Counted from the stretch's first letter, positions 19,004-29,041 are shown. The stretch: DNA of 64,000 nt from Chrysophaeum taylorii (GCA_029834535.1 JAQMWT010000373.1:124001-188000); one strand, 5' to 3'. The notes: generated from the sequence alone by a model not told the origin. Numbers and translations: made by a program.

Positions 19004-19351
19004 ATGTTCAAAGGGATCGTGTTTGCGTTGGTCGCCACCGCGGCGTCGGCCCTCGTCCCGAGCCAGACGTCGTCGAACCCCCTGAAGACGAACCCCCTCG
19101 CGAGCTCGGCGGCGAAGACGATCGCGACCGTCGGCGCCGCCGTGACGACTGCTCAGGTTCATGTCGGCGCAGCCATCGCCGGCGGGCAATCCGAAGGCAC
19201 GGGCCTGAGCTTTGGCATCGACGACGACCGCGAGACCCTGGTCCTCGCCGTCGTGTTCTTTGGGTTCTTCACGCTCTACTACAACTGGGCCAAGGACCAG
19301 CCCGACTCGAACTCGGACTTCTTCGGCGAGTACGACGAGCGCCGCCTTTAG
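19004..19351 (+). CDS. Plastid-targeted thylakoid protein, PsbW-like
   Basis: From the ATG at 19004 the protein has 115 residues. It begins MFKGIVFALVATAASALVPS, a signal peptide with the ASA-x-x-x cleavage style, then an Ala/Thr-rich transit region. After the segment SEGTGLSFGIDDD comes one membrane span (TLVLAVVFFGFFTLYYNWA) and an acidic tail ending EYDERRL. PsbW, a small photosystem II subunit, has the motif STEGTGLxxGL followed by a single span, and the spacing here agrees. The tail is longer than in plant PsbW. An in-frame extension upstream starts only with TTG and would hide the signal peptide, so I rejected it. Other single-span thylakoid proteins remain possible. Confidence 0.5.
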   Translation: MFKGIVFALVATAASALVPSQTSSNPLKTNPLASSAAKTIATVGAAVTTAQVHVGAAIAGGQSEGTGLSFGIDDDRETLVLAVVFFGFFTLYYNWAKDQPDSNSDFFGEYDERRL

Positions 19352-19436
19352 TAGTAGAGCAACAAGTATTATACGCATAACAACAAAGGCCGCTCCCATA
19401 TCATCATCATCATCATCAGAGGTAACAACAAAAAAA

Positions 19437-19471
19437 TCCATCCATCCATCCATCCATCCATCCATCCATCC
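19437..19471. repeat. (ATCC)n microsatellite
   Basis: Eight to nine tandem ATCC/CATC units between the PsbW-like gene and the EGF-protein gene, followed by a short GAT/ATG tract at 19478-19494. Confidence 0.9.
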
Positions 19472-19496
19472 TCTAGATGATGATGATGATCATCGT

Positions 19497-22400
19497 CTAG
19501 AGGTCGACGCGCTCGGAATGGAAGGGGGAGACGGTGTCGGAGACGGGGCGCATCTCGTTGAATTTGGGGATGGGGGTGTCCCCCAGGGTGGTCGTAGTAG
19601 GGGTGGGGGCGTTGTAGTCTCCCGAGGCCGTGATGATGGTGCTGGAGGCGGCGCCGACCTCGCGGACGAGGCGCTCGTAGCGCGAAATTTCGCGCTTGCG
19701 GCGCTCGGCGAGGAGGACGGCGGCGACGGCGAGGACGAGGAGCGCGACGGCCGTGGCGGCGAGACCTGCCGAGGCCGCGCGGCCGAAGCCTCCGGCTTGG
19801 TGTTTGGTGGTGCTGGTCGAAGTTTTCTTCTTTTTTTTGGAGGTGGTCGCCTCCTCCTCCTCCTCGTCGACGGTGGTAGCGTTGAGCGGCTCGTCGCAGG
19901 CGGTGCCCCGGAAGCCCGCGAAGCACTCGCAGAAGGCGGACGCGTCGTCCTCCGACGACAGGGTGCAGACGCCGTTGCCCGCGCACTCGAGAGCCTCGGG
20001 GGCGCCGGCGAAGGGACACTGGAGGTCGCAGTCCGTGCCGTGGTAAGCGTCGTCGCACTCGCAGGCCGCGCGGAGCGGGTCGCCGTGGTACGAGTGAACG
20101 ACGACGCAACGGCCGCGGGACGAGCAGACGCCCCCGCCCGGACACTCGAACTCGCAGACGTCTCCGACATACCCGTCGTCGCAGACGCAGGCGTGGTCGG
20201 CGAAGGAGCAGCGGCCGTTCGGGCCGCAGGACTCGGGGCACGCGTCGGCGCACGCCGGGCCGCCGTAGGGGGGTTCGCAAACGCACGTCGCTTCGCCGTC
20301 AGAGAGGTCGCAGACGCCGCGACCCGAGCAGAATTCGTCGTGGTGGTCGTCGTTGCTTTTGGTGGGGCAGCTCAGTTCGCACTCGGCACCGACAAAACCG
20401 TCGTCGCACGAGCAGAGGGGTGGACTGGTGGTTTGTGAACACGCGCCGTTGCCAGAACAGACCGAATCCGTTCCCGAGGGAGAGTTCGAGTAGACGTCCA
20501 CGGGCGCGACGCCGGGGCAAGGCTCTTCGCAGGCCCTTCCCGCAAATCCCTCGGCACAGTTCGTGCAGATCTTCTTTTCCACAGCAGACGATGTGAACGA
20601 CACCGATATTTCCATCGAGTAATCGACGATAGACTCGCCCGCGATCGGCAGGTTGTAGACGCCGACGTAGTATACTCCGGGTTGGGGCGCGCCCGTCGAA
20701 AAAGAGGTTCCGGGGTATAAAGGAGACACGCAGCATCCGCTCGGACAAGCCTCGTAGCAGGCGGTGACTTGGATGATTTGGGTTGGTTCGTTGCCGTTTT
20801 CGCCCGTGTAGTAGTCCCAGTAGTCGTAGGTCCCGGTGGCCATCAACGGAAGCTTGCCGCGACGCATCACGAGGAACGGAAGCGCGCCGTCGTTCCACGT
20901 ATGAAAAGTGACTTTCACTTTGCGATCCTCGCACCCCACGACGATCGACCAAAAGGCCCAGTCGTCGGGGGCTATGGGCGGCCCGCTGTTCGTACTGGGG
21001 TTGTCTCGCGACAGCCGAAACACGCCGTCCGCGCTGCAGTCGTCCATCGCGAACCCGTCGTCGCAGTCGCATCTTCCCAACGAAGCGACGCACGCGCCGG
21101 CATCCGAGCAGGTCAGGTTGTTTTTTGCAGGACACGGGACCTCGGCCGCCCAGAGCACAGAAATGGAAAAATCCAGCGACGACTGCGAGGATTCGGGATT
21201 GTTGACGGCGACGTACCAGTCTCCGGGCCCGGCAGATTCGAGTTCCTCCGCGTCCAACAGAATTTGGTGCGTCGGGTCGTGGTAGAACGTCGAGAGGAGA
21301 TCGTGATCGTCGTACTTTGAGAGGTCGTTCGGAAACGGAAGATCCCCAAACCGCGCCAAAACCACGGGGGTTGTTGTTTGCGAAGAAGAAGAAGAAGATA
21401 CCTTTACGGTGACGACGACGTTTTTTTTCGCGTCGAGGTCGGCTCGCGACAAAGATACCAGAAAATATTCCGTATCTTCGACGGCGAGCGCCCGTCTAGA
21501 AATCGTAGCTCCGTTTTTGATGAGAGTCTCGGCAACAAACGAACAGTCGCGCCAGAGACGGGTGGACGGGCAGGCGCATTCGCCCGAATTGAAATCGCAC
21601 GCGAATCCGTCGCAAAAGCCGTTCGCCGTCGAAGGACACGGCGTGCCGGCCGAGAAAAAATTCGCCTCTATTCTATACGTGCACGTGTCGTGGGAATTAT
21701 ACTGCTCCGCGCCGTTGTGGCCCCAGATGTTGTAGACGCCCACGTACCACACCCCCGCCCGCAGCACCGAGCTGTTCAACAACAAAACCTGCCGCTGTCC
21801 CTGAACGAGCTCGAACCCGGCTCTATCGCCAACGTCGGCGTCGAACGCGTCGTACGTCGGCAGATACCCTTGCCACAGTCGCGGCACCTCGCCGTAACGC
21901 GCGAAAACCACGGGATAAGAGTGCGGGCTCAGGCTCGCGAATTCCACGAATAACGTCGTCCTAAGAGTACTCTTCGACGACGACGGCACAGAAATCGCGT
22001 AGTAGTCCCAATTGCCGATCCGCACGGAAGACTCGAGCGGCCCTTCTAGCACCAGATCCTGGTTTATCTCGAACTGACAGGTATCGGGGGCGTTGACCTC
22101 GGACCCCTCCCACCCCTCGTCGCACGCGCAATCGCCCGTAGACGTATCGCACGTCCCGTGCCCGTTGCAGTCGAGGAGACACCTGTACTCGCCCGGGGTC
22201 GTGCCGACGCGCAGCGTCAAGTTCGCGAACAGTCCGTCATCCTTCGCCCTAAACCGGTCGTTCGTGACGCCAACAAAGTAAGTTCCCGGACCAATATCCC
22301 CCCGGAGGTAATGGATGTCGCTGCAATCGTAGTACCAATTAAACCAGTCGTTGTACCTGTAGTGCGACAAAGTCGGCACCGTGTCCCGGGCGATCATGAG

Positions 22401-23060
22401 CCGGGGATCGGCGTCGACGCCGCCGTAATCAACCAGCTCCACCAGCACGGTCTCGGTATGAGGAACATCGAACCGAAAGTACGCCCAAGCCCCGATCGTG
22501 AGGTTTTGTATTTGGAACGTAAAATCGTTCGTGAGTTTCGTCGTCGCGATCGAGCAGTCGGTCGTTCCGTCGGGGCCCCACTCCTCCTCGCAATCGCAGA
22601 GTCCGTTCGTGCACACCCCGTGCTTTTGGTTGCACTCGTTCACGCATCTACCATCGCTCGAATCAAAGTAACTGGCCCTGAACCCTAATTGCATCGTCAG
22701 AGGCTCGGAATGATACGTCTCGTCCGCCGAGAACTCTACGCTAATCTTCCGCGTTTCGACGCGGACGACGTAGGGCGTCGTCAGCTCGCCGCTCAACTCG
22801 ATCTCCACCTCCCCGTCATCCCTCACAACTCTCACAAAATCCCGTTGGAACTCGGTGTGGACGAAGTCGAAGCTTACTGTGATCGCAGACCCCTCCACCT
22901 CAAGCACCCAGCACGCGACCGCGCCGTCCTCGTATCCACCGCCGTGCTCCGACCCGATCCCAAACGACCCGCCGCTCGGAGGGTACTCCACCACCTCGGA
23001 CGGACACTCGCCCACTGCTGCGCGCGTCCACCCGAGGAACAACACAACCACCCGCCACAT
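19497..23060 (-). CDS. Large EGF-repeat type I membrane protein with N-terminal CUB-like domain
   Basis: A 1187-residue protein. A signal peptide (MWRVVVLFLGWTRAAVG) is followed by a CUB-like domain (about residues 20-130; CWVLEVEG...FDFVHTEFQRDFVRV). Three or more beta-rich domains come next, each beginning with a W-x-Y/F-F segment and containing GTYFVGVTN or GVWYVGVYN. These resemble pre-peptidase C-terminal-like domains. They are separated by EGF modules such as CNGHGTCDTSTGDCACDEGW. From about residue 820 there is a run of EGF modules, for example CGPNGRCSFADHACVCDDGY. A Thr/Lys-rich stalk, one membrane span (about 1090-1115, ATAVALLVLAVAAVLLAE) and a 70-residue cytosolic tail follow. This architecture suggests an adhesion or receptor role at the cell surface. 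One intronless frame of 3.56 kb. Confidence 0.85.
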   Translation of the reverse strand: MWRVVVLFLGWTRAAVGECPSEVVEYPPSGGSFGIGSEHGGGYEDGAVACWVLEVEGSAITVSFDFVHTEFQRDFVRVVRDDGEVEIELSGELTTPYVVRVETRKISVEFSADETYHSEPLTMQLGFRASYFDSSDGRCVNECNQKHGVCTNGLCDCEEEWGPDGTTDCSIATTKLTNDFTFQIQNLTIGAWAYFRFDVPHTETVLVELVDYGGVDADPRLMIARDTVPTLSHYRYNDWFNWYYDCSDIHYLRGDIGPGTYFVGVTNDRFRAKDDGLFANLTLRVGTTPGEYRCLLDCNGHGTCDTSTGDCACDEGWEGSEVNAPDTCQFEINQDLVLEGPLESSVRIGNWDYYAISVPSSSKSTLRTTLFVEFASLSPHSYPVVFARYGEVPRLWQGYLPTYDAFDADVGDRAGFELVQGQRQVLLLNSSVLRAGVWYVGVYNIWGHNGAEQYNSHDTCTYRIEANFFSAGTPCPSTANGFCDGFACDFNSGECACPSTRLWRDCSFVAETLIKNGATISRRALAVEDTEYFLVSLSRADLDAKKNVVVTVKVSSSSSSQTTTPVVLARFGDLPFPNDLSKYDDHDLLSTFYHDPTHQILLDAEELESAGPGDWYVAVNNPESSQSSLDFSISVLWAAEVPCPAKNNLTCSDAGACVASLGRCDCDDGFAMDDCSADGVFRLSRDNPSTNSGPPIAPDDWAFWSIVVGCEDRKVKVTFHTWNDGALPFLVMRRGKLPLMATGTYDYWDYYTGENGNEPTQIIQVTACYEACPSGCCVSPLYPGTSFSTGAPQPGVYYVGVYNLPIAGESIVDYSMEISVSFTSSAVEKKICTNCAEGFAGRACEEPCPGVAPVDVYSNSPSGTDSVCSGNGACSQTTSPPLCSCDDGFVGAECELSCPTKSNDDHHDEFCSGRGVCDLSDGEATCVCEPPYGGPACADACPESCGPNGRCSFADHACVCDDGYVGDVCEFECPGGGVCSSRGRCVVVHSYHGDPLRAACECDDAYHGTDCDLQCPFAGAPEALECAGNGVCTLSSEDDASAFCECFAGFRGTACDEPLNATTVDEEEEEATTSKKKKKTSTSTTKHQAGGFGRAASAGLAATAVALLVLAVAAVLLAERRKREISRYERLVREVGAASSTIITASGDYNAPTPTTTTLGDTPIPKFNEMRPVSDTVSPFHSERVDL

Positions 23061-23155
23061 CCTCTACTTGTTTCCTTCCTTCCTTCCTGAAGCTTGAAGC
23101 TTGAAGAGAAGAGAGAGACAAAAATAAAACAACTCTAACCCGCGTTGTCGCTCTT

Positions 23156-23899
23156 ATGAGAACGAAGATGCGTACGAAAAAGGTGTTGACCAAGCGACGC
23201 CCCCTGTTGAACACTACTACTGAGGAGGACAATGCGGTGGTGGTGGCGGCGGCGGCGGCGTCGAAAGAAGGCGGCGTCAAACGCCGCCCCCCCAACAAAA
23301 ACGCGGTGGAGCGGGGCGTCAAAAAAGAGCGCGCGATGCGCCGCGTCCGGGAGCTCGTGCCCGACACGCCCTTGCGCGAGATACCGTATCGCTGCGGCGG
23401 CGATAACAACAAGCGAAAACGGTCGCACGTCGGATACGACGCGCGACCCCTGCCCGCGTCCTTCGGGGACGTCCGGTACGCTTTGCTGGACGTTTTTTTG
23501 ACGGGACCGACGCTCGGCATCAAGGTGAAGAACATCGACGAGCGTTGCGTCGTCCGAAGAATTTCCGCTTCTTCTTCTTGGCGGCTTCGCGTCAACGATG
23601 TCGTCGTTTCCGTCGGTAACCTCGACGCGCGGGCGTTTAGCTTCAACGACGTCGTCGCTCGTCTCGCGACGGAAGCGAAAAAAAAGTCGCAGGTTGTGGT
23701 CCGGGTCGCGAGACCAGAAGTAGTAGTAGTGAGCCCTCCTCCTCCTCCTCCTCCCCCTGAAGACGACGAACCAGCGCCGCCGCCGAGCGTCCAGCGCATC
23801 GTGCGGCCCGCGCTGCGGCGGCGCAGTCCTTCTCTTAGCGCCAAAAAAAGGAAGCCGACACCCGAAATAATGACTACTACGACGACGACGACGCCATGA
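23156..23899 (+). CDS. Basic PDZ-like protein
   Basis: A 247-residue protein with a Lys/Arg-rich N terminus. A single PDZ-like domain lies at about residues 105-182: LLDVFLTGPTLGIKVKN provides the carboxylate-binding-like turn, then RISASSSWRLRVNDVVVSVGN and FNDVVARLATEA, ending VVVRVARP. PDZ domains bind C-terminal peptides. The rest is Pro-rich (eight Pro in a row at about 192-199) and basic, which could suit a nuclear or scaffold protein. The gene lies head-to-head with the EGF-protein gene (95 bases between starts). Its last 23 bases overlap the 3' end of the ABC1 kinase gene on the other strand. Function unknown. Confidence 0.68.
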   Translation: MRTKMRTKKVLTKRRPLLNTTTEEDNAVVVAAAAASKEGGVKRRPPNKNAVERGVKKERAMRRVRELVPDTPLREIPYRCGGDNNKRKRSHVGYDARPLPASFGDVRYALLDVFLTGPTLGIKVKNIDERCVVRRISASSSWRLRVNDVVVSVGNLDARAFSFNDVVARLATEAKKKSQVVVRVARPEVVVVSPPPPPPPPEDDEPAPPPSVQRIVRPALRRRSPSLSAKKRKPTPEIMTTTTTTTP

Positions 23900-25268
23900 A
23901 AATCCGGAGCGCGTGAGGGTAGGCTGCTTGGAATATGTCGAAGTCGGCGTCCCCGAGGAGGGCGATGCCCTCGAGAATAATGAGGGCGCGCGTGATGAGG
24001 GCAAAGTACTCCGGCACGCGGAAGGGGTAGTTAAAGAAGATGTCGTTCAACTCGCGCGACACGCGCCTAAAAGTTTCTCTCCTTTCTTTCGAAGATTCTG
24101 CGAGCTTCGCGGCGTCGAAGACGCGCTGGAGGACTGGAAGGAGCGCGTCTCGGTCGACGTCTGGGGGCAGAAAGTCGAGGTCGATCGCGGCGTCGAGGAG
24201 ACCCGGGACATCTCCCCGCGCTAAAGTAAGCACGGCTCGCGTCATCGCTCGAGCGTTCGGCGCCGCTACTTGGCAGCACAACCCAAAGTCTATGAGCGCC
24301 AATGATGATGATGATGATGCGAAGAGATTCCCGACGTGAGGGTCGCAGTGGTAGTACCCGAACTCGAGGAGCTGCCACGCGAAGAGCTCCACTCCGAGCG
24401 GGACGAGAGCCCGGACGGCCGAAGGGGGCGCGTCCGACAGTTTCTCCCCTTCCACCCAGTCCGTCGCGAGGACTTTCCGCGTCGCCACACGCACAGCGGG
24501 TACGATGATCCGGGTCCTCAACGCCCGAGACCGAGCTCGTTCGAGACCCCGCGCCATACGCGTCTGATGAGCCGCTTCCATCTCGTAATCGAGCTCTCCC
24601 CACGCGCCTCTCGCGAAAGCTTCGACCAACTTCACATCGTACGGTCGCTGCCTCGTCCCGTACTTCTTCGCAAACTCCACAACGTGCGCCCACCACCACA
24701 ACAACGTCAAGTCCAGCGAGACGGCGGAGATAATATTCGGTCTCTGGACTTTGACGGCCACCGTCTTTCCCTCGTACTCGCACCTGTACACTTGCCCCAA
24801 AGACGCGGCGGCGACGGGGGGGGTGTCGGCATCGAGGAACCCAAAGGGCACGCTCCCGAGTTCCTCGCGAATGATGCGAATTGCGTCGGCCGTCGGAACG
24901 TGCGGCACAGCGTCGCACAGCATCCTCAGTTCGTCTAAGTATTCCTGCGGCAGGAGGTCGGGTCTGATAGAAAGCGCCTGCCCGAGCTTCACAAAGGCGG
25001 GCCCCAGCGCCGTCAGTGCGCCGCGCAGCGACCGCGCGGCCTCTTTGCGCTCTCCGAACTGCGCTCGCACATACACTGGCACCAGTCGACGCGCGACCTC
25101 CATCCCGCGCGCACCGCACCGCAATGGCCGTTCCTTCCAAACCCGAGCGACCTCCTCCGCACACCACGCGCGGGGCAATTCTTTCTCCTCGGGGGGTCGC
25201 TTCTTCTCGGCAACGACGATCGCGATACCGACGCCGCCGCCGCCAACAATACCAACGCGCCGCCACAT
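23877..25268 (-). CDS. ABC1/ADCK/UbiB-family atypical kinase
   Basis: From the ATG at 25268 the protein is 463 residues. The family signatures are present in order: LGPAFVKLGQALSIRPDLLP (the KxGQ motif), AAASLGQVYR (the Ala-rich nucleotide loop), TVAVKVQRP (invariant Lys), ELDYEMEA, YYHCDPHVGNLF (catalytic loop) and LALIDFGLCC (metal-binding DFG). These kinases support ubiquinone or plastoquinone/tocopherol metabolism in mitochondria and plastids. The N terminus (MWRRVGIVGGGGVGIAIVVA) has a hydrophobic stretch that could be a signal or membrane anchor, so a plastid location is plausible but not shown. One codon upstream is a GTG, which I did not use. Convergent with, and overlapping by 23 bases, the PDZ-like gene. 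Confidence 0.93.
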   Translation of the reverse strand: MWRRVGIVGGGGVGIAIVVAEKKRPPEEKELPRAWCAEEVARVWKERPLRCGARGMEVARRLVPVYVRAQFGERKEAARSLRGALTALGPAFVKLGQALSIRPDLLPQEYLDELRMLCDAVPHVPTADAIRIIREELGSVPFGFLDADTPPVAAASLGQVYRCEYEGKTVAVKVQRPNIISAVSLDLTLLWWWAHVVEFAKKYGTRQRPYDVKLVEAFARGAWGELDYEMEAAHQTRMARGLERARSRALRTRIIVPAVRVATRKVLATDWVEGEKLSDAPPSAVRALVPLGVELFAWQLLEFGYYHCDPHVGNLFASSSSSLALIDFGLCCQVAAPNARAMTRAVLTLARGDVPGLLDAAIDLDFLPPDVDRDALLPVLQRVFDAAKLAESSKERRETFRRVSRELNDIFFNYPFRVPEYFALITRALIILEGIALLGDADFDIFQAAYPHALRIFMASSSS

Positions 25269-25552
25269 CACCTCACCACGTCACCATCAAATTTATTTAT
25301 TTATATAAAATAGCCCCTTCAATTCAATCCAATTCAATTCAATTCAATTCACGAGGCGCGCACCAGCCAGAACTTGGACCGTGCGGCTCCGGGATCGTCG
25401 GATTGACCCCCGTACTGCGTGCGTGCTCTGGCCCCCCAGTGTGGCGGACCACTGGAGTCGCTTTATTGAGACGAGTTTATTACTGGAGAGAGAACGTGGA
25501 TGATGCGAGTAGTGTCTGTCTTGTTTTCGTTACGCATGCGAGGGGTTGCACA

Positions 25553-26040
25553 AAATTATTGCTGTCTGGCCCGGAGGTAATAAGAGTCTTGTGCTCGCTT
25601 GCCGTCGAGAGCCTCCCACTCAAAAAATGGAATGGATGCAAGCCCCTGCAATATTCGGGACTTACTTAGAGAAGTTCTCGACCCTCGTTCTCTCGAGATA
25701 GTGATGGATGGCCCGTCGACTTCGACCGCGCGCTTTGTGTCTGGTTGAAAGACAATTGGTCGCGTGTTCGAAGACGTGCGCCCACCTAACTCGGTCGAGA
25801 AGATGTCCCGACGTTGATATGCCGCCAGGAGCATCTCCGGGTGGTTTGACGGCGGGTTATAACGATCCGGAGATTAAAGTGCAATGAGCAAGGGGAAGCT
25901 GCGAGACAAAACGAGATCATCGAGGGCATCGAGACCTTCCACAGTAAACGACGACGAAGTTCCGGGGTGTCCTCATTCCAGTCGACGCGGGCAAATGCCC
26001 GAGTAGTGTTAGCGAGAGCGCCCGCGGACCGAACTCCCCT
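25553..26040 (-). pseudogene. Relic of a RAP-domain repeat protein
   Basis: The minus strand holds a decayed copy of the C-terminal part of the repeat/RAP proteins found at 30.0, 53.1 and 58.3 kb. Still visible are ALANTTRAFARVDWNEDTPE (last repeat, about 25975-26025), KRAVEVDGPS and LASIPFFEWEALDGKRAQDS (RAP core, about 25580-25730). Two or more frameshifts separate them, and the helix between repeat and RAP domain is scrambled. The lower boundary coincides with the point where the intact genes end. No repeats remain upstream of the last one. Confidence 0.75.
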
Positions 26041-27140
26041 GACCTTGGTTCGGGCACCTGCCCTGCGACTCTTACTGCCCGGTTTCCGATATGGGCCTCG
26101 CCTCGTTCTGCGCGTAATGGCCGCGGTGCTCGACCGCCCGCCGATCATCTATGCGACGGATCCGCGTCCAAACTCAAAAAAAGGGCGGAGCCCCCGTGGA
26201 AATTTCTGTCGCCCCACGCCTCTACGCTTTGCGGGTCACTCCCGGTCCCTGAGACTCTATCTGCGGCTATATCGTGCTGATCTCGGGGGCATCCTATCTA
26301 TCTATCTATCTCTTCGCCACGAGCTTCACTTTGGTTACTTGGAGATGTACTCCCTCGGTTACGCGCGAAAAAAGCTGCTGTCCTTAACAATAAAGGCGCT
26401 GTGCTCGCACATTCTGGCCTCTCGCAGCGCGTGCCGGTCACACGATCCAGCGATATTTGGGATGAGATTGCGCTCCGGGCCTATCGGCGCGTTTTGCTTC
26501 AATTGACCTTGTGCGTGGCCACCCCGAACGAACGTCGTAAATCTTCTTCCCAGTTCACCTTTGTCGAGTCTCTCCACGCGGCGCGTGGCCGGTGTGGAGC
26601 TGATGACCCTTCTTGCACGCTTTTCAGCCATTGCCGACGTTGGTTTGTCACCTTCCAGCGGCGCCGTCTGTTGGATGGAGTTTGCTCCACTTTGGTGACG
26701 GAGCTTGGCATTCTACGCCTTCGCGCGTATGATCCCGCGGACGTCGATCCTCTCACTTTGCTCTTCCGCCGTGCAAGTCATTACAGGGTACGTTCCTGAT
26801 GGCGCAATTAGCCACCCGAGAGCGTTCTGCTACGCGGGGATTAGTTGTCCCTGATCACACGCGTCGCTGTTGTCGCCGCCCTAGTTCTTCCGAGTCGCTT
26901 CACCATCTTCCGAGTCGCTTCACCATCTACTGAATACAACATCCCGCGAAGGACAGACAGAGACTTATGAGGCTGCTGCTCCCATCCATCCTCCTGTACT
27001 TGAAAGCACGACTTTATGGGACTATTTGACTTCCCGTCTCCCTGCTCCCAAAACCTCCCTTACTCTTGATTTGCGACCGCGACGTTCCGTCCTTCCCTTA
27101 TGGCACCGACGCTGCTTCGTGGTCGTTTGCTGGAGGAGCT

Positions 27141-27186
<46 letters not shown>

Positions 27187-27838
27187 ACAGGCCTACAAAG
27201 AGGACTGGCAAGTCTCGCGACTGCACACTTACAAAGGCCGTGCAGCGCGGAGGTTGGATAACATGTTGGAGGTCGGTCCCCCGTCGGTAGGTTTTGCGAC
27301 TACCCTCCCCCTCGAGAATCCCACTTGTGCGACTACGTACGTCGAGCCTCCTCCTGCAGGCGTGCTACTCCGAGAACTAGACTCCCAAGGCGCAAGGACG
27401 CCCGTCCTTTGAACTACTGGGACATGAGCTGGGGCTGCCCGTCCAATCCCACCTACCGACTTCTACCCGTCGACGGCCCGTTGCAACCCTGCCAACGACA
27501 CCACGGTGTTCAAATCACGGTGCGGCATGGAGCTTCGCTCGTCTGTCACTGCTGAGGACCCCTTTGAGACTGTCGCAATGGCTGCTCTTCGCACTTCCGA
27601 CTCCGAGATGGTCACCGCGTACTGGCGTCGTGATGTCAACATCCCCTGTGGCGGCCGCCAATGCCAGCCGTCGACACCGGGACTTTAGTTTCCCGGCGCC
27701 CGCTTTCCCCGCCTCGTAGACCGCACTTCCTTCTGCTTCCCTCCTGCGAACGTCCCGTCTTCCAGCCGGCGAGGCGAACAGATCGAGTGCGGATGCCCAC
27801 GACCAACCAGGGTAAGGGTTTCTTTCTCCGCAAAAAGC
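26041..27838. other. Degenerate region, no gene recognised
   Basis: Frames of up to 132 codons exist on the plus strand (26401-26799; 27026-27412) but show no domain, and they shift and stop often. A CTAT tract (26296-26312), a tandem 22-base duplication (about 26886-26929, TCTTCCGAGTCGCTTCACCA) and a 41-base GA tract (27142-27182) are present. The look is of decayed mobile DNA. Confidence 0.45.
27142..27182. repeat. (GA)n microsatellite
   Basis: About twenty AG units without interruption. Confidence 0.95.
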
Positions 27839-29041
27839 TCAATGATTCAGAGGACTCAATGATTGATTCAGAGGACTCATCAGAGTCGAAAAGATGCTGG
27901 GGTCGAGGCGACCCCGAATGCACTTTACTACTCTTGCTCGAGAGGAGGCAGCGGCGATGGTTTCGACACGCTCCTCCGTATTGATGCGAGCGTACACAAA
28001 TTGCAACCTCGAAAGTTCTGGATAGTCGTTGCTTTTGTTTTTGATGCCAGATAGGGCGGGAAAGGCGTGGTCGACGAGATTGGCGACGACCGTTTTCAGG
28101 GCTAGGGCTTCTTCTGCGACGATACCGGAGTTTCCATCAACTTCTCGGCGCCTCTTCTCGTAGAAGCTGAAGAGCGCGTCGTAGAGCGCGACGTCGAGCT
28201 CGAGGGTTTCGGGTAAGCGGTCGCGGACGAGAGTGCTAGGTTTGCTGATTTTCTTTTGCCCCTTCTGCTGGTCAACTGGATGGACTAGTGGAAGCGGAAT
28301 AACGTCGCGAAAAGACCATTGGAAGCGCCGACGGAGGACGACGAGAGCTTCGTCGAGGCGTTCGAGCGGGACGACGAGGAGGCCCGCAGCAATCTCGAAG
28401 TGACGTCGGAGAGCCTGGATGTCAGAGATCGAGCGAAGGTGGAGATCCTGAGACAACGGATTCCACAAATTTTGGTCTTCGTCGTACTTCTTCCACGCGA
28501 CGCCGTAGTAGTGGATCACCGATTCGAGGTGCGATGCCGGATCGCGAATAGGCAGAACGACCGCGACGTCCTCCCCGAAAACCTTGCGCCACATCTCGTA
28601 GGCCTCGAAAAACCAGCGGCCCGGCTCGGTCGTAGGACAATCGCGCATCGGCCACCATTGCCCGCGCGGGTAAACGTGGCGTACCGACATCTCGAAGCAA
28701 CCGCTCGCGTTAACCCATCGCTCCAGCCTCTTCGGGCACTCCGCGTCCCTCCAGAGGTGGTCACCATGGTTCATCACGCTCTCGGCGAATGAGGCGCCCA
28801 ACCCAACGCCTGCCATCGAGATCACGCGCTCGATCGTAGACGACGCTGTCTTGTGCGTCTTCATCAGCACAACCCGCCGATGTTTTTGCGCGCCTGCCGC
28901 CGGAAAACCGCCGTCGTTCGCCAACGCGGCCTCCAACCGACGCAACCTCTCGCGCCCCCACATTCCATCTGCTTTCGAGATGCACGCCTCGTCGACGCCG
29001 CCGACGACCGCTTTGGCTCCAACCACGATGAGGAGCCACAT
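27839..29041 (-). CDS. Sulfotransferase-like protein, copy A
   Basis: A 400-residue protein with a short hydrophobic start (MWLLIVVGAKAVVGGVD). The 5'-phosphosulfate-binding loop is RVVLMKTHKTASSTIERVI (about residues 56-74). The 3'-phosphate-binding segment is VAVVLPIRDPASHLESVIHY (about residues 164-183). These match the galactose-3-O-sulfotransferase type of Golgi enzymes (KTHKTxSSTxxxIL; RDPxxxxxSxxxY), which use PAPS to sulfate glycans. It is nearly identical to the 381-residue copy at 40633-41778. The two differ at a handful of residues over the body but strongly in the last 50, where copy A ends SPLNQSLSPLNH. The gene is followed upstream (to the right) by an LTR only 26 bases from its start codon. 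Confidence 0.75.
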   Translation of the reverse strand: MWLLIVVGAKAVVGGVDEACISKADGMWGRERLRRLEAALANDGGFPAAGAQKHRRVVLMKTHKTASSTIERVISMAGVGLGASFAESVMNHGDHLWRDAECPKRLERWVNASGCFEMSVRHVYPRGQWWPMRDCPTTEPGRWFFEAYEMWRKVFGEDVAVVLPIRDPASHLESVIHYYGVAWKKYDEDQNLWNPLSQDLHLRSISDIQALRRHFEIAAGLLVVPLERLDEALVVLRRRFQWSFRDVIPLPLVHPVDQQKGQKKISKPSTLVRDRLPETLELDVALYDALFSFYEKRRREVDGNSGIVAEEALALKTVVANLVDHAFPALSGIKNKSNDYPELSRLQFVYARINTEERVETIAAASSRARVVKCIRGRLDPSIFSTLMSPLNQSLSPLNH

